DNA of 64,000 bases from Adiantum capillus-veneris (GCA_014529385.2 CM043944.1:56431268-56495267); one strand, 5' to 3'. Counted from the stretch's first letter, positions 31,004 through 42,518 are shown. The notes: generated by a model from the letters alone, not told the origin. Translations and numbers: made by a program.

Positions 31004-32430
31004 CTGTGAGAGGTCACAATCTGATCAATCACCTGTCTCTGCCATGAGTACAAGTAGCAAGCTAGATAGCAAAACCACCTCACCAACAACACTTGGAAAC
31101 TGTCTACAAATATGGCCAGAAACACAATGTAAAACCTGTGAGACACACTCCAAAATAGAGCTCCCGCAATGTCAATACAAGCCTCGCATGCTCTAGTATC
31201 ACACTGCAATCTGTGAGCTAATCACCAAGCCCACACTGTGCGGTATTGATGCATACACACGCACAAATCTCCCACCTGCAGAGAACACCGCACGCAAATG
31301 CTGAGTGCAACCCGCAATCTCTACCTAGATCGCATAAATGATACGCTTAAAACTCCTGGGAAAATTTCGCCAGAGTTTTGTCAGTAAAACGGCCACAAAA
31401 CCAGTAACCAAACTGACTGCACGCTCAAAACCATGAGCGACCAAAGCGTGTCAAATCACACTCCAAATGCATGCACCAATCTCCACATTTTGCATACATC
31501 ATTGCAAACACCTGCAAATCTAGTACACAAATATCTGCTCTACCTGTGACTGCCAAAAAACATGCTCGAGGCATACATTGCCGAGCTCAAAATGCAATCA
31601 CATTAGTCTCCCTGAGCATCAAACCACATAAGGCATACATCGTATCCTCCCACCTGTGAGGAAACTTGCAGCAAATATCACTCTCACATCTGAGAGCAAA
31701 CCATGTGTAGAATCCTCGACACACAATAAACAACTGCTGCTGCAGAAAATTCAGCGTTCAGAATTTTACAATTTTGATATGACGAGTGCGTCCGGAGCGT
31801 GCCAAAACCCCAAGGTAGACTCCTGGATCATATGTATCCGAGTCCGGGTGTGAAAGCTATGCCAAAAACAGTGTTTTTGGGACCCGAGAGTGCACAAATA
31901 AACTTGCTGCTGTACCTGCTGTAATTCAAAGCATAATTTCAGCAAATAGACATCACCATCGCGTCCGGAGCGTGCCAAAACCCTGACCTAGACTCCTGGA
32001 TCATGTAGATCTGACTTTGTATGACGGAGCTACGCAAAAAACTGCGTTTTAGAGCCCGAAAGTGGCAAAAACGAGCTGCACACAGTCTTGAACTTGCTCC
32101 TGCTCCACTCTGCGTGATGCAATGTCCTCTCAATGCAAGCTCCAACACAAGAGCTCTGCCACAACAGCATCCAAGCACTCGAATGTCAAGCTCTCCTCCG
32201 CCGAGCACTTCTCTAACGACCTCCACTGAGCTCAAAAGCTCCTCTCACCAAGGAAGCCGCAACCGCCTCCTCGACCAAGCTTGACCACACCAAGCTCCTA
32301 AGCTCCAAAGACAATTCTCCTCAAGCTAAAATCGCTCTCCGTGAAACTCCGCGATCGAACTCCACCGTCGAGAACGAGCGAGCTATCGCCTCGAAGCTCT
32401 CAAAGCCGTCGTGCTCTCCGCAGTCACCAT
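31004..32430 (-). other. long leader of the innermost element
   Basis: About 1.4 kb with no domain found. It contains a direct repeat (see 31788-32075). Short frames at 31471-31659, 31656-31853 and 31766-32284 show no family features. The plus-strand frames opposite the 595-aa gene are shadows. Confidence 0.55.
31788..32075. repeat. direct repeat, two units 173 bp apart
   Basis: Units begin at 31788 and 31961 with GCGTCCGGAGCGTGCCAAAA, share TAGACTCCTGGATCAT(A/G)T(G/A) and end near GAGAGTG.CA / GAAAGTGGCA. Each recognisable unit is about 115 bp. They lie in the leader of the non-autonomous element, where packaging or dimerisation signals are usually located. Confidence 0.75.
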
Positions 32431-32445
32431 AGCTCTGATACCAAT
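32431..32445 (-). promoter_or_regulatory. primer-binding site of innermost element
   Basis: Minus strand ATTGGTATCAGAGCT, an exact initiator-Met type site next to the LTR. Confidence 0.9.
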
Positions 32446-32632
32446 TGAAGGGGATCGGGGAGCACCACAGACGGAGAGTGAGAGAGAGAGAAGGAGACAC
32501 ACACGATGTGGGTGGGGAGACTCCAATGAGTGAGCAGCCCCCTATACACTTATGCTATGTATAAGGTATACAAGTCAGTGGGCGCCCAGACTCTGGGCGG
32601 CCGGGCAAGGCACAGGCGCCTATACCCCAACA
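32446..32632 (-). repeat. 5' LTR of innermost GAG-only element
   Basis: 187 bp, from TGAAGGGGATCGG to CCCCAACA on the plus strand, followed by the target-site copy GATTT. Confidence 0.93.
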
Positions 32633-32637
32633 GATTT
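32633..32637. repeat. target-site duplication GATTT (right)
   Basis: Second copy of the five-base duplication flanking the innermost element. Confidence 0.92.
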
Positions 32638-32931
32638 GAAGGTGAAGACTTCCATTGGTACACAGTGAGCTTCTAAAGTGAAAGTGCACGTCCAATACTT
32701 CAAAATACTAGCATTATATTACACAACATAAGGTTACATTGCATTGCATTCTCTCTAGTGGGGTATATGCAAAATACCGAAAAGGCATATATATAGATAA
32801 AGCTTGGCACTAGGTGCACGGCTAGCTTTCTTTTCCAGGTGTCTTCTAAAGTATTTACGCACATACATACACTAGGTGTCACATCAAATTAGGACTTAGG
32901 TGTAGGATAGTTTCCCATGCCTATCTCAACA
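32638..32931 (-). repeat. 5' LTR of nested copia, right piece
   Basis: Continues the LTR interrupted at 28946: GAAGGTGAAGACTTCC to ATCTCAACA. Together the two pieces match 26567-26926 end to end. Confidence 0.92.
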
Positions 32932-32936
32932 TTATG
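32932..32936. repeat. target-site duplication TTATG (right)
   Basis: Second copy of TTATG, after which gypsy integrase resumes (CTCTCATAAGACGATAGTTTTACTGG, shortened: CTCTCATAAGACGATAG). Confidence 0.9.
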
Positions 32937-34256
32937 CTCTCATAAGACGATAGTTTTACTGGCCAGGTTTACACAGTTATGTTCAAGATTATGTCTTACA
33001 TTACCAAGAATGTCAAGTTAACAAAGCAAAGCGTCGGAAGGTAGAGGTATTTTATATCCATTAGATATTCCTAATGGTAAATGGGAAAGTATCTCTATGG
33101 ATTGTGGCATTACCAACCATTGTACGAGGTCATGACTCGGTATGGGTGTTCGTAGACCGGTTGGCTAAACTATGCAAGTTTATTCCAACCAAGTCAATAA
33201 TTAAGACTCCAAAATTAGCTAAGTTATTTGTGGACAATCTGTACAAGCTGTATAAATTGTCAAGTAACATTGTGAGTGATCGTGATCCCAAGTTTAACAG
33301 TCGAGGGCTATGTTTAAACTATTGGGTACACAACTTGATCTCAGTACAACAGTCATCCTGAAATGGATGGTCAGACTAAACGAGTCAATCAAGTTCTAGA
33401 GGATATGCTATGAGCATACATTAGCAAGAAGCAATCAAACTAGGAAGAGTATCTACCTATTCATGAGTTTTCTTCCAATAGTGCTTAGCATGTAACGACT
33501 CGATTTAGTCCTTTCACGCTAATGTACGGGTTTCAACCGAGGTCACCGGTTATTATGGTGAGGTTGGCAACTGAAAAACTCCAACAGGTTAAGGATTTTA
33601 TCCAAGACAATATGGATATGTTGAAAGTGGCTTGTCAAAATGTTCGACAAGTGCATGATCGCTATAAGAAGTATGCTGATGAGAAACGTCGTCAAGTTAC
33701 CTTCACGAAAGGGGACGATGTATATTTGCATGTGTCAAAGCCAACACCTAAATTATCTCGGAGGTACTGTGGGCCTTTCAAAATACTCAAACGAGTTGGT
33801 GATTGAGCCTACAAACTCTCACTACCACCACACTCTCATATTCATCCAAAGTTTGAAGACTGGGCCAACACCTAAATTATCTCGGAGGTACTGTGGGCCT
33901 TTCAAAATACTCAAACGAGTTGGTGATCGAGCCTACAAACTCTCACTACCACCACACTCTCATATTCATCCAAAATTTCATGTAAATCGTTTACGTAAAT
34001 GCTTGCATGGGGATGATAATGTCATTGAACATCAAATTTTGGTTGATTTTCTTGAACCTCCTACCCAACCGCATGAACTTGAATGAATCTTAGACTATCA
34101 TGATTCGTGTACGAATCATCATGTACGTTGTCAAACTTTAGTCAAGTGGAAAGATCGACTGAAGAAGGTGCCACTTGGGAAAACATTAGTGTTCTTAAGA
34201 AGAAGTTTCCCATTTTTGTTTTTGAGGATGAAAACACTTCTCCAAGGGGCGAGTAA
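32937..34256 (+). pseudogene. integrase of gypsy family B copy 2, right piece, with chromodomain-like end
   Basis: Resumes the HHCC region (YQECQVNKAK, first CxxC Cys lost), then WVFVDRLAKLCKFI and IVSDRDPKFNS (second catalytic Asp). The segment with the third catalytic residue (about 33355-33420) has stops. The C-terminal region RRYCGPFKILKRVGD is the GPY/F module, followed by HPKFHVNRLRKCL. From about 34090 the sequence fits a chromodomain (LVKWKD, then in another frame TWENISVL..KFPIFVFEDE), so family B is a chromovirus. Chromodomains steer integration to particular chromatin. Stops and frameshifts make this copy dead. Confidence 0.8.
33741..33988 (+). repeat. 124-bp tandem duplication inside integrase
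   Basis: CCAACACCTAAATTATC.. starts at 33741 and again at 33865. The two units differ by only a base or two (TGATTGAGCC against TGATCGAGCC). It duplicates the GPY/F module, is not expected in the family, and must have arisen after this copy integrated or in its immediate parent. Confidence 0.9.
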
Positions 34257-34378
34257 TTTCATGCCAAGGGCAACCTTGGGGGGTCAAGGACTTGGGACTA
34301 GTGGGCAGGGAGGCTAAGGGGCTATAAATAGGGAGGTAGGGAGGAGGATTATTTTATGCAGTTCCCATGGGATTTACA
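34257..34378 (+). repeat. 3' LTR of gypsy family B, copy 2
   Basis: TTTCATGCCAAGGGC to ATTTACA, 122 bp. It is shorter than the 5' LTR because a segment after GGACTTGGG is missing (about 20 bp). Followed by CCCAC, the target duplication. Confidence 0.8.
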
Positions 34379-35440
34379 CCCACTAAACCCAAGAGCGCCT
34401 TCACGATAGTACACCACCTTATCCCCTATTGTTGCTTCCTACAACAAGAAAAGTCAAGATGGTGTTCCAAAATTAGCCAACAATTTGTAGCTGCTTTTTT
34501 GACCTCTTCCTAGAAAAGAGTGCTTTTTAAAAAACTTTATGCCCTTCACATCCAGGACTAAATAAGTAGGTCATCCATCATGGGGATAGTGGGACAAACT
34601 CCTCAATGCCTGGAGTACCATCCTTTGTTGACTCTCTTTCGTTTTCCTCCTCTACCAATGTAAGCTTGGAAGCGGATAGCTCCGAGGTAAAAAGGCTCTC
34701 CGGCTTCCTGGCTTGAAGCACGTCAAAGAAGTTGTCCAGATTCATAAGGGATTTTTGATTATCTTGAGGGTTCTTCTGTGATTGAAGCTACTCCGTGCCG
34801 ATGTTTTTACTCACTTGCACTTGATCACAGAGACGTTGCCTGTGCTCGTCCATCATCCTAAGAGATGGGGGCAAGCCAATTTTTTGACGAGGCTTCATGG
34901 GTGATTTGATCACATGGAATGCAAAAAATTCCGCTCTTGGCATGGCTTGACTGCTACTAACATTAGTACTCATTTTAGTTGAAGAGTGGTTCTGAGGGGT
35001 GTCCACATGATTGCTTAACTTACCAGATTGCCCTTCATTTTGAGTGCTGCTTCATGGGTGATTTGATCACATGGAATGCAAAAAATTTCGCTCTTGGCAT
35101 GGCTTGACTGCTACTAACATTAGTACTCATTTTAGTTGAAGAGTGGTTCTGAGGGGTGTCCACATGATTGCTTAACTTACCAGATTGCCCTTCATTTTGA
35201 GTGCTCCTCCTCCCACCTTCTCCTTGCTTTGTAGCATCAACTTCGATGTTGGAGTCTATTGGTTCTTTGGGTGCAATTGCTTGATCCTCTCTACCTTACT
35301 GCCTACTGTTTCACTAGCACCATTCAAATGGTAGTCTCTAGCAAAGTGGCCGAATCCATTGCATTTAAAACATGCTCCAAAAAATGTACAAAATCTAAGA
35401 GGGATCACTTTTAGCCTTGTCCCTACATTAATGACCATGC
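34379..35440 (-). pseudogene. LINE: ORF1 zinc-finger region and start of ORF2
   Basis: Minus strand. 35438-35256 has LKVIPLRFCTFFGACFKC followed by GFGHFARDY, a CCHC knuckle whose last Cys is Tyr, in the context (IPLRF..CFKC) typical of plant LINE ORF1 nucleic-acid-binding proteins. A polar region follows (35006-34788, Pro/Ser/Lys-rich). Near 34384-34460 the sequence reads YYREGALGFSG, which joins in frame to GVLSIFDKEL at 22434 once the gypsy element is removed, and corresponds to the N-terminal endonuclease region of ORF2. The LINE reverse transcriptase is not in the window. Confidence 0.6.
34893..35206. repeat. 157-bp tandem duplication in the LINE
   Basis: Units 34893-35049 and 35050-35206 differ by one or two bases (AATTCCGCT against AATTTCGCT). 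Starts CTTCATGGGTGATTTGATC. Near identity inside an otherwise decayed LINE implies a recent event. Confidence 0.92.
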
Positions 35441-35479
35441 TCTCTGGAGGAGGCTTACGTACATCCCAACATATGCATT

Positions 35480-36034
35480 ACCTTATTTGTAGCAGCCCCA
35501 AGCTTTTTGTGCACTAGAAACTACAACAAAAATTTTAAAAGGGTTGTAGAGATGGTGTATGATTAAAGGAATAATAGATAAATGAAAAAAGGAGACTAAA
35601 TAGTTCAAATTTGCTTGAGTGGTAGTCATGGTGGAGAAGTTACTTATTAACAAAATTTGGTCCAACTTGTAGTTTGTTTCTTTTTTAGATATTTGTTGTA
35701 GTAAACTATGTAAACATATCGATGTGATGATTTCAATATAGGCAGAAATTTTAAAGCTAATATCGACATATAAACAACCTTAAAGTATGGTCAAATGACA
35801 TTGATCACAAAATTGTAGAAAAATTTCTAAGGAATGATGGGTCTAAGTATATTGTGCAAAAATCTAAATTAATACCAATAAGATTTCATAAAAATAACAC
35901 TAATTAATGGAAATGTTCTTTTTACAATATTCTCCTTATCATGTGTTGCTTTTGACATGTATAATAGTATATATGAGGAGTATATGAATTTCCCAATTTT
36001 ACATGTTACTTTACAATTTTATCAATATTGGAAA
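35480..36034. other. AT-rich stretch, no gene recognised
   Basis: Upstream of the LINE ORF1 on the minus strand; no motif and no long frame. Confidence 0.5.
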
Positions 36035-36148
36035 GTCCATATCTAATCTATTTACTCTATTAAGGAGAAAAGGATATTGACTACCAACTAAGTCTATATC
36101 TAATCTATTTACTCTATTAAGGAGAAAAGGATACCGACTACCAACTGG
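36035..36148. repeat. 57-bp tandem duplication
   Basis: Two units, starting at 36035 and 36092 with GTC(C/T)ATATCTAATC and ending ACTACCAACT. They differ at three or four bases. Confidence 0.88.
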
Positions 36149-36253
36149 CATCATCCTCCTCTCTATCCCACTTCCTCTTATTCTCAGTTTCCTCCGACCT
36201 ACCCACTTTTCAGAGGTCATGATACCCACTCTTTATTTTGTTAATAGCCGTTA

Positions 36254-36255
<2 letters not shown>

Positions 36256-36336
<81 letters not shown>
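36256..36336. repeat. (TC)n microsatellite
   Basis: About 40 uninterrupted TC repeats. The Arg-Glu frame opposite it (36241-36630 minus) is not a gene. Confidence 0.97.
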
Positions 36337-36339
<3 letters not shown>

Positions 36340-36340
<1 letters not shown>

Positions 36341-38460
36341 CCGCCCATGCACCTTGCATTGATCATTGATCTGTCGATTGTCAGCATGGATTCCGGTGCA
36401 AAAGTGCGAGGAGATGGATGACTCAAAGAGCTCCCCCCCCTCCCCATGACCTTGATGGTGGAGAGGGAGTGTAAATGATAAGAATTTCCTCTACATCCAC
36501 ACACTATTGACGGTAGATATTGCACGTCAAATATGAACACATTGATTGGAAGTGGCATAACGGAGGAACTGGTATGCTTAGTAAAAGTTAGTCTTTGAAA
36601 ATTGAGATGTTGGTGGGGGTATGTAATCATATTAACATGTTCAAGAAGGCATTATCGATGACGTTTAATTGTGAGCCCGCCAGTTGAAGGTTGACAATAG
36701 GCACAAAGCAGTTTATGGTAGCGTTTAATCTTCATGGCTATTTTTGTTAATGTGGCTTGAGTTCTCTCTCTATCTCTCTCGGGGGTGGGACCCACCCCCA
36801 CAAGTGTAGATTGTGGAGGTTGGATGCCCCATAGAATAAATTTTGAAGAGAATGCAAGTATGTTAAGAATCATGGGGCAGTTGCAAGGCAAGAAGATGGA
36901 ATCACCGCCATTTGTTCTGACTATGGGGTTGAGTGGCCAGTAAGTGAATAAGTGGAATATTGAGACCATATCATGATCTCTCTATGGCAGCTGAGGTACG
37001 GGCATTGCTTGCACATCTACATGGGTGAATGGGGCAGAGTGGTACACTAGAAGTAATATAAATTCAACAATGTCTTGTTAACCACACCACTGATAACACC
37101 ATTACAAGGGCCTCGTAAAACAAAGAACATCATCAAACTAAGAACCTCATCAAGCCAAGGCCTTGGGCACACATGTCCACCTAGACGCGTGCATGTAAGA
37201 TGGCAAAAAGAGATTGGCTAGTCTGCCATGCATGTCCATCACACGATCAACACATAGGGCTAAACCCCCTCATCTTACCTCAACAAGCAACAAATGAAGA
37301 CAAAAGCATACTAATTATGTTTGAACTGAGTGCATTACACTCAAGTGAGCATGCCAATACCAACCATTGTGCTCAAATCTTCAAAAAATTTATATAGGCA
37401 AAATATGTCAACCCACATGTGACACCATAGGCACTCCAACAGGTTCTTTTTAGGACTGCCAGTCACCCATGTGCGACACAGGCCTAAGCTGGTGAGATAC
37501 ATTGACATGAAGCGTAATCACAAGGGACTACGCAAAAGCTTTCATTTTCACATTGAAACAAATCACACAGTTTGCACAATAAAAAAAACTAGAATGCAAC
37601 AAGGGGTGTTCGACAAGCTGCAGATTGCCAGAAGGGTGAAAGAGCATGAAAGTAGTGCATCCTATCCTTCATTGCATCGCTACCTACCTCAAATATGTTC
37701 TCCTTACCTCCAACAAGGATACATGCAATTTATTCTATGCTGTTCAGCTGGTAGATTTACAACCTCAAAATACTTCATGATCATGGAGTTCATTTTAAAC
37801 CATGGTTTAAAGACTGGATTAGTAATATAATCTAATAATAAGTTAATCAAATCATGAGTAAAACACTAGAATGAACAATACAAATGTGGCAAAGATAAAA
37901 ATTTACAAACCTGCTTTTCAGGACAGGACAGATGATGCTCATCAACTAACATTAATAATGACATAACAGCTTCTCACTAGCACTATTGCTCCTTGAAGTA
38001 ACTCCTTGACAGAGTATCGTAACCTGTAGAAGAGATCGGTTGGAAGAGTCAACCTAACAATGATAACAAACATGAAACATTGATATCTGTTGCTTTTGGT
38101 GCTTCAGGCCAGGATTGACATTGGATCCTAGGGAGATTCTTTAAAGAGGCTATTATTAGGTGTTACCACTTCATAAACAAGGAGGCTTCACTTTGTTGCC
38201 TAGCTACCAATGTAAGCAAAAGAGTTTATACGCCACATATATATCAAAACATGAAGGTAAAACAAAAAAAAGCCTCATTGATAATCCAAAATACAAACCC
38301 CTACATATCCATAAAGACCAACCTACAAATCCTGGCAACGCCTATCTAAAACCCAAGTTTGAAGAAACCTAGAAAATAGCATATGAACAATTTGGACGTG
38401 TACTAAACTAATCAGAAACCTAAACTCCACCTCCATCAAGGTAGCAAATCACACCGTGAT
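36340..38460. other. no gene recognised
   Basis: About 2.1 kb with short frames only. It lies 3' of the EF-1alpha pseudogene (which is on the minus strand) and may include its old 3' flank. The 119-codon plus frame at 37471-37830 shows no motif that I know. Confidence 0.5.
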
Positions 38461-39712
38461 TCATTTCTTCTTGGCAACAGCCTTAGTAACCATTTGCACC
38501 TAAGGCATCCTTCTTCTCAACAGCCTAGATAACTCCACCAATAATAGTTTGCCTCATATCAAGAACAACTAAGCTTCCAAGAGGAGGGTACTCAGAAAAG
38601 GTCTCCACAACCATTGGCTTAGTGGGAACCATCTTCACAAAACCAGCATCACCATTCTTCAAAAACTTCGGCTCCTTCTCAAGCTCCTTTCTTGAGCGCC
38701 TATCAATCTATCTCAACAAACTTCACAGTAGTGTGAGATGTATGGCAATTTGTCTGGGGTGGTTCATAATAATAACCTGAGGTAAAACTGGCAGCTTCTC
38801 TGGTAGGGTCATTCTTGGAGTTGGAAGCCACATAGCCACGTTTGAGATCCTTGACTACAACATTCTTGACATTGAAACCAACATTATCACCAAGTAGAGC
38901 CTCAAGAAGGGCTTCACGATGCATTTCTACAGAATTCACTTCAGTGGTGAGGCTAGTTGGAGTGAAGGTAACAACCATTTTAAGCTTGATGATACCAGTC
39001 TCAACCCGACCAACGTGTACAGTTCCAATACCACCAATCTTGTAAACATCTTGGAGGGGCGGTCGAAGAGGCTTGCAGAGGGCCTCTTAGGTTTCAAGGT
39101 CATATCAAGAGCCTCCAGCAAAGTGGGGCCCTTGTACCAATCCAAGTTTCTAGAACGCTCAATCATATTGTCACCTTCAAACTCAGAGATGGGCACAAAT
39201 GGGATTTTGTCAGGGTTGTATCCCACCTTCTACAGATAAGGAGATACCTTCTTCATGATTTCATCATACCGGGCCTTATAATACTTAGGTGTGGTGGCAT
39301 TCATCTGCAAACCACAATCTTGTTAAACTCTGCCAAAAAAATAAACGTAGCGCAATGCTAGTGGTAGATCTGCACTAATTAGGCTGCAAATCATTTACCT
39401 TATTACAAGAACAAATCATCTGCTTCACACCAAGTGTAAAAGATAGTAAAGCATGCTCATGAGTTTGCCCATCTTTTGAGATACCAACCTCAAAACCTCC
39501 CGTGGTGGAATCAATAATAAAACCAACACAATCTACTTGCTCATTGATAAAAAATCTAGTCTAAGACCCAAATCTACAAAGGTTAAAAACATATCTTTGC
39601 AAACGGTAACCCAATTACCTGTGAGGTTCCTATGATCATAAAATCATGATGACTAGGAGCATCAATGACGGTGCAATAACACTTTGTTGTCAAAATGGCT
39701 CAACTTTGAAGG
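38461..39712 (-). pseudogene. EF1A: translation elongation factor 1-alpha pseudogene, intron retained
   Basis: Minus-strand EF-1alpha, the GTPase that brings aminoacyl-tRNA to the ribosome. From 39712: fragments of the switch II region (TVIDAPSHHDF, family VIDAPGHRDF), an intervening piece at about 39545-39630, [23 protein letters not shown] and MICSCNK. An intron at 39305-39398 follows (GTAAATG to TTTGCAG). Then MNATTPKYYKARYDEIMKKV, a stop, [62 protein letters not shown], and [17 protein letters not shown] to a stop at 38461. Breaks include frameshifts near 39040-39070 and a deletion of about 40 bp near 38760. The N-terminal GTP-binding P-loop is missing; sequence stops at a CT/CA microsatellite. 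Confidence 0.93.
39305..39398 (-). other. EF1A: retained EF-1alpha intron
   Basis: 94 bp bounded by AAG/GTAAATG and TTTGCAG/ATG on the minus strand, between CNK and the M-N/D-ATTPKY block. Its presence shows the pseudogene came from a genomic copy, not from reverse-transcribed mRNA. Confidence 0.85.
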
Positions 39713-39815
<103 letters not shown>

Positions 39816-40084
39816 GTATGCATGCACACACTCAATCCGAGGGTCATGGAAGGAGGAAAATCATGCAACTTGTCTTGTCTCGCAGGGGCAGTCATGTTGA
39901 CTACAGGGCCTATGATTCGTAGGCGGGTACTCTAGCACACACACACAACACCGGAGCTATCGTGCATACGTTCTTGCTATAGATGCCATGAGCATACCTT
40001 CATTGCTTGCCTTCACTGCCCACCTTTAACATAGAGACCCACACACCACACTATTAAAAAAGACCTTACAATATCAAGACCCCA

Positions 40085-40515
40085 CCTTCAATTGAAGAGC
40101 ATAAGTATCCTCAATCCAGTGCCTCTACATCGACGACCCAATAATTGCACGATTTTTCCACCCACCCTCCTTTGGCCTTCCGGAGGCCAAAAAGTACATT
40201 TTACTAACCAAACATTTGAAAAGGCATTATGTCCTTAAATGAAGGGAACCATTCACAAAGTAAACAAAGACAAAAGAAAAACAAAGTCAAGGGAGACTTA
40301 ATTGAAGAGGGCAAGTTACAATGATAGAAAGACCCATTTACAATATAAAAGGAAGATATAATGTTTACAAGACTTTTGTTTTCAACCAAAGAGGACACGT
40401 GTCCACCGTCAACAGCTCTGCATCAACGATTCAAAACTTGCACTTTTTCTCAACCTTCCCTTATGGCCTTCTGTAGGCCAAAACAACGAACAATTTTTCA
40501 AGGCCACTCTTTTGG
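40085..40515. repeat. two diverged copies of a segment of about 75 bp
   Basis: CTCTACATCGACGACCC..GGCCTTCCGGAGGCCAAAA (about 40121-40195) and CTCTGCATCAACGATTC..GGCCTTCTGTAGGCCAAAA (about 40417-40487) align along their length. Both are followed by A/T-rich sequence. The GGCCTTC.G.AGGCC core is itself a short inverted repeat. Remaining sequence 39815-40820 shows no gene. Confidence 0.6.
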
Positions 40516-41061
40516 ATAATTCACATTCCCAGTGTTTTCTACATTTTAAATAAAATCTATACTTGGGAATTACACCCCCCTTGGTCCGCTTATCTCTACA
40601 TGGGAATTATCGCCTCCTCCCCTCTCCTCTTCCCGCTTTCCCACTCCTCACCATGTCTACATTTACCTCCTCCAACTCCCTAAATGGTGTTGTTGCTGCT
40701 TAGAGCCCCCCCCCCCTTCTTGCTACTCCCACTCTCCTACTTTGGTGATTCTCTATCGCACATGTATATCAAGACTATAAGAGCTTCCTCAAGTGTCCTA
40801 CTACCCATTTCCTTTGACAAAGAGTGGAGAGAGAGAGAGAGAGAGCACCTAAATGGCATGGCCTCCACTTGGCTTGTCCCCTCTCTTCTCTCACACCTCA
40901 TCGCAATTTCAAAATTTTTAAATCGTTATCACCTATTGGCTCTACTTTTAAAAAACTATTTTTATTTTCAATGAATATTCATCCAAGTGTTATAGTTTTC
41001 AAAAGGGCTATGTAACTTTTGAGCATACGAGGTTCTTGTGACGGTCCGTAGAGCTCTAGCG

Positions 41062-41063
41062 GG

Positions 41064-41104
<41 letters not shown>
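41062..41104. repeat. (GA)n microsatellite
   Basis: About 20 GA repeats. Flanking sequence 40850-42160 has no gene that I can support; the minus-strand frames at 41380-41862 have no motif. Confidence 0.95.
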
Positions 41105-41105
<1 letters not shown>

Positions 41106-42163
41106 ACATTAATTGTCTGTTGTGGCAGAAGCCATTGTCAAGTAGCTCATGCAACCTTCTGTAACCACCTTTCTCTGGCATGTGCATCATAGTCATCACC
41201 ACAACATCCTTTGTGAAATTGCCATCCATAGTTGATGTATCCAGACTCTACTTCCTTGTCGACAACAACTCATTTCCACGTTTTTTTCTATGGAGAGTAT
41301 TGCCAGATGTTGGAGGCTCCTCTTTGACGAGGAGAGAAGCAAAAGCATGCTAAAACGTAGAAAATCCTTCGTTGGAGCTCTAAGAGAGCTTAAAATTGGG
41401 AGTTGAACTACCTGCGTGATCCAGATATAGATCTATCTGCAAGAGAAGCTTGGGTTTGACGCATGCAAGGGGAGCATGCAGAGGGATGGCAACTAGCGTT
41501 GGGAGGCATGAAAAAGTGTGGGCATAGTGACCAAAGGAGAAGAGGGAGAGGAAAAAGGCGCATGGAATGGTCACTTGGTGAACATTCCTTGTAATGCGTG
41601 TGACCTTGAGGTGATGAGTGGTGGCCGAGAGGCATTGCAGGGAACGGTCACCAAGTGACCATTAAGAGCGGGGAGGGGGGACAATAAGCATGCACCATAT
41701 GGCAAGTGACAATAATGCTTCAGGCCACAATGAGATTAAGTGTAGGTAAGGTGATATTTCGACTTTTGAATTGTTACACAATGATTGCATGCACCCCCAT
41801 AAATTGTGTGTGCTGAGGCGTAGCATGCTAGTTAAAGTTCTCGCCGTTGACCTACCATGCAATCATTGGACAAGGCGGCAATGATTTCGCATGTTGTTGT
41901 GTCATGCATCCTAGGGCTCTGAAGCCCCAATTTTGCAAAATAAAGAATAACAAATGAAAGGCCAAGATCCTCTATCCCATGACCTTGATGGCGGGATCAT
42001 TGATATCTCTTAGGTTTTTGCTTGTATGTTGACTCGATTTCCAAGTAACCCGTCCACCACTGCTTAATTTATTTTCCTCTTAGAGACTTGCTACTTCTAA
42101 GGTTAAACCTTCTTGATTTCTTCCAGCTTAACTTGTGGATGAATATTCAGAATTGGGCACACC

Positions 42164-42196
42164 TACACACACACACACACACTCTCACACACACAC

Positions 42197-42284
<88 letters not shown>
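42164..42284. repeat. compound microsatellite (AC)n(TC)n(AC)n
   Basis: AC-rich start with TC interruptions, then about 25 TC repeats, then about 17 AC repeats ending AAAGT. Same TC-to-AC order and AAAGT end as 39716-39813. Confidence 0.96.
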
Positions 42285-42285
<1 letters not shown>

Positions 42286-42480
42286 GTGGGGCCGTTTTCT
42301 TGTTCAAGAAGAGGTCGCTTTTGAGGATGATTCATCAAAAGAGGTCCGCCCCTACAAGAGCACAATGGATCAAGACCAAGAAGGCAAGCTAATCTAGCAG
42401 AGAATCCATGCCAAGGCTTTATTTTCTCGCGAGCAAGATACTGATAAGAGAGAAGAGGAAGGCGCGCGCTCATTTCTGAG

Positions 42481-42482
<2 letters not shown>

Positions 42483-42518
<36 letters not shown>
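42483..42518. repeat. (TC)n tract just before an ORF
   Basis: 18 TC repeats ending 3 bases before an ATG in good context (GCCATGG). CT-rich tracts of this kind are common in plant 5' UTRs. Confidence 0.9.

Noticed and set aside
29240-31196. Plus-strand ORFs opposite the 595-aa frame
   Set aside because: Antisense shadows of the copia-derived gene; no independent features.
37471-37830. 119-codon plus-strand ORF
   Set aside because: No motif, no neighbouring coding context and ordinary composition; a chance frame cannot be excluded.
41566-41665. Short inverted repeat around TCACTTGGTGA / TCACCAAGTGA
   Set aside because: Short arms (about 15 bp) and no associated element ends or target duplication; not enough to call a MITE.
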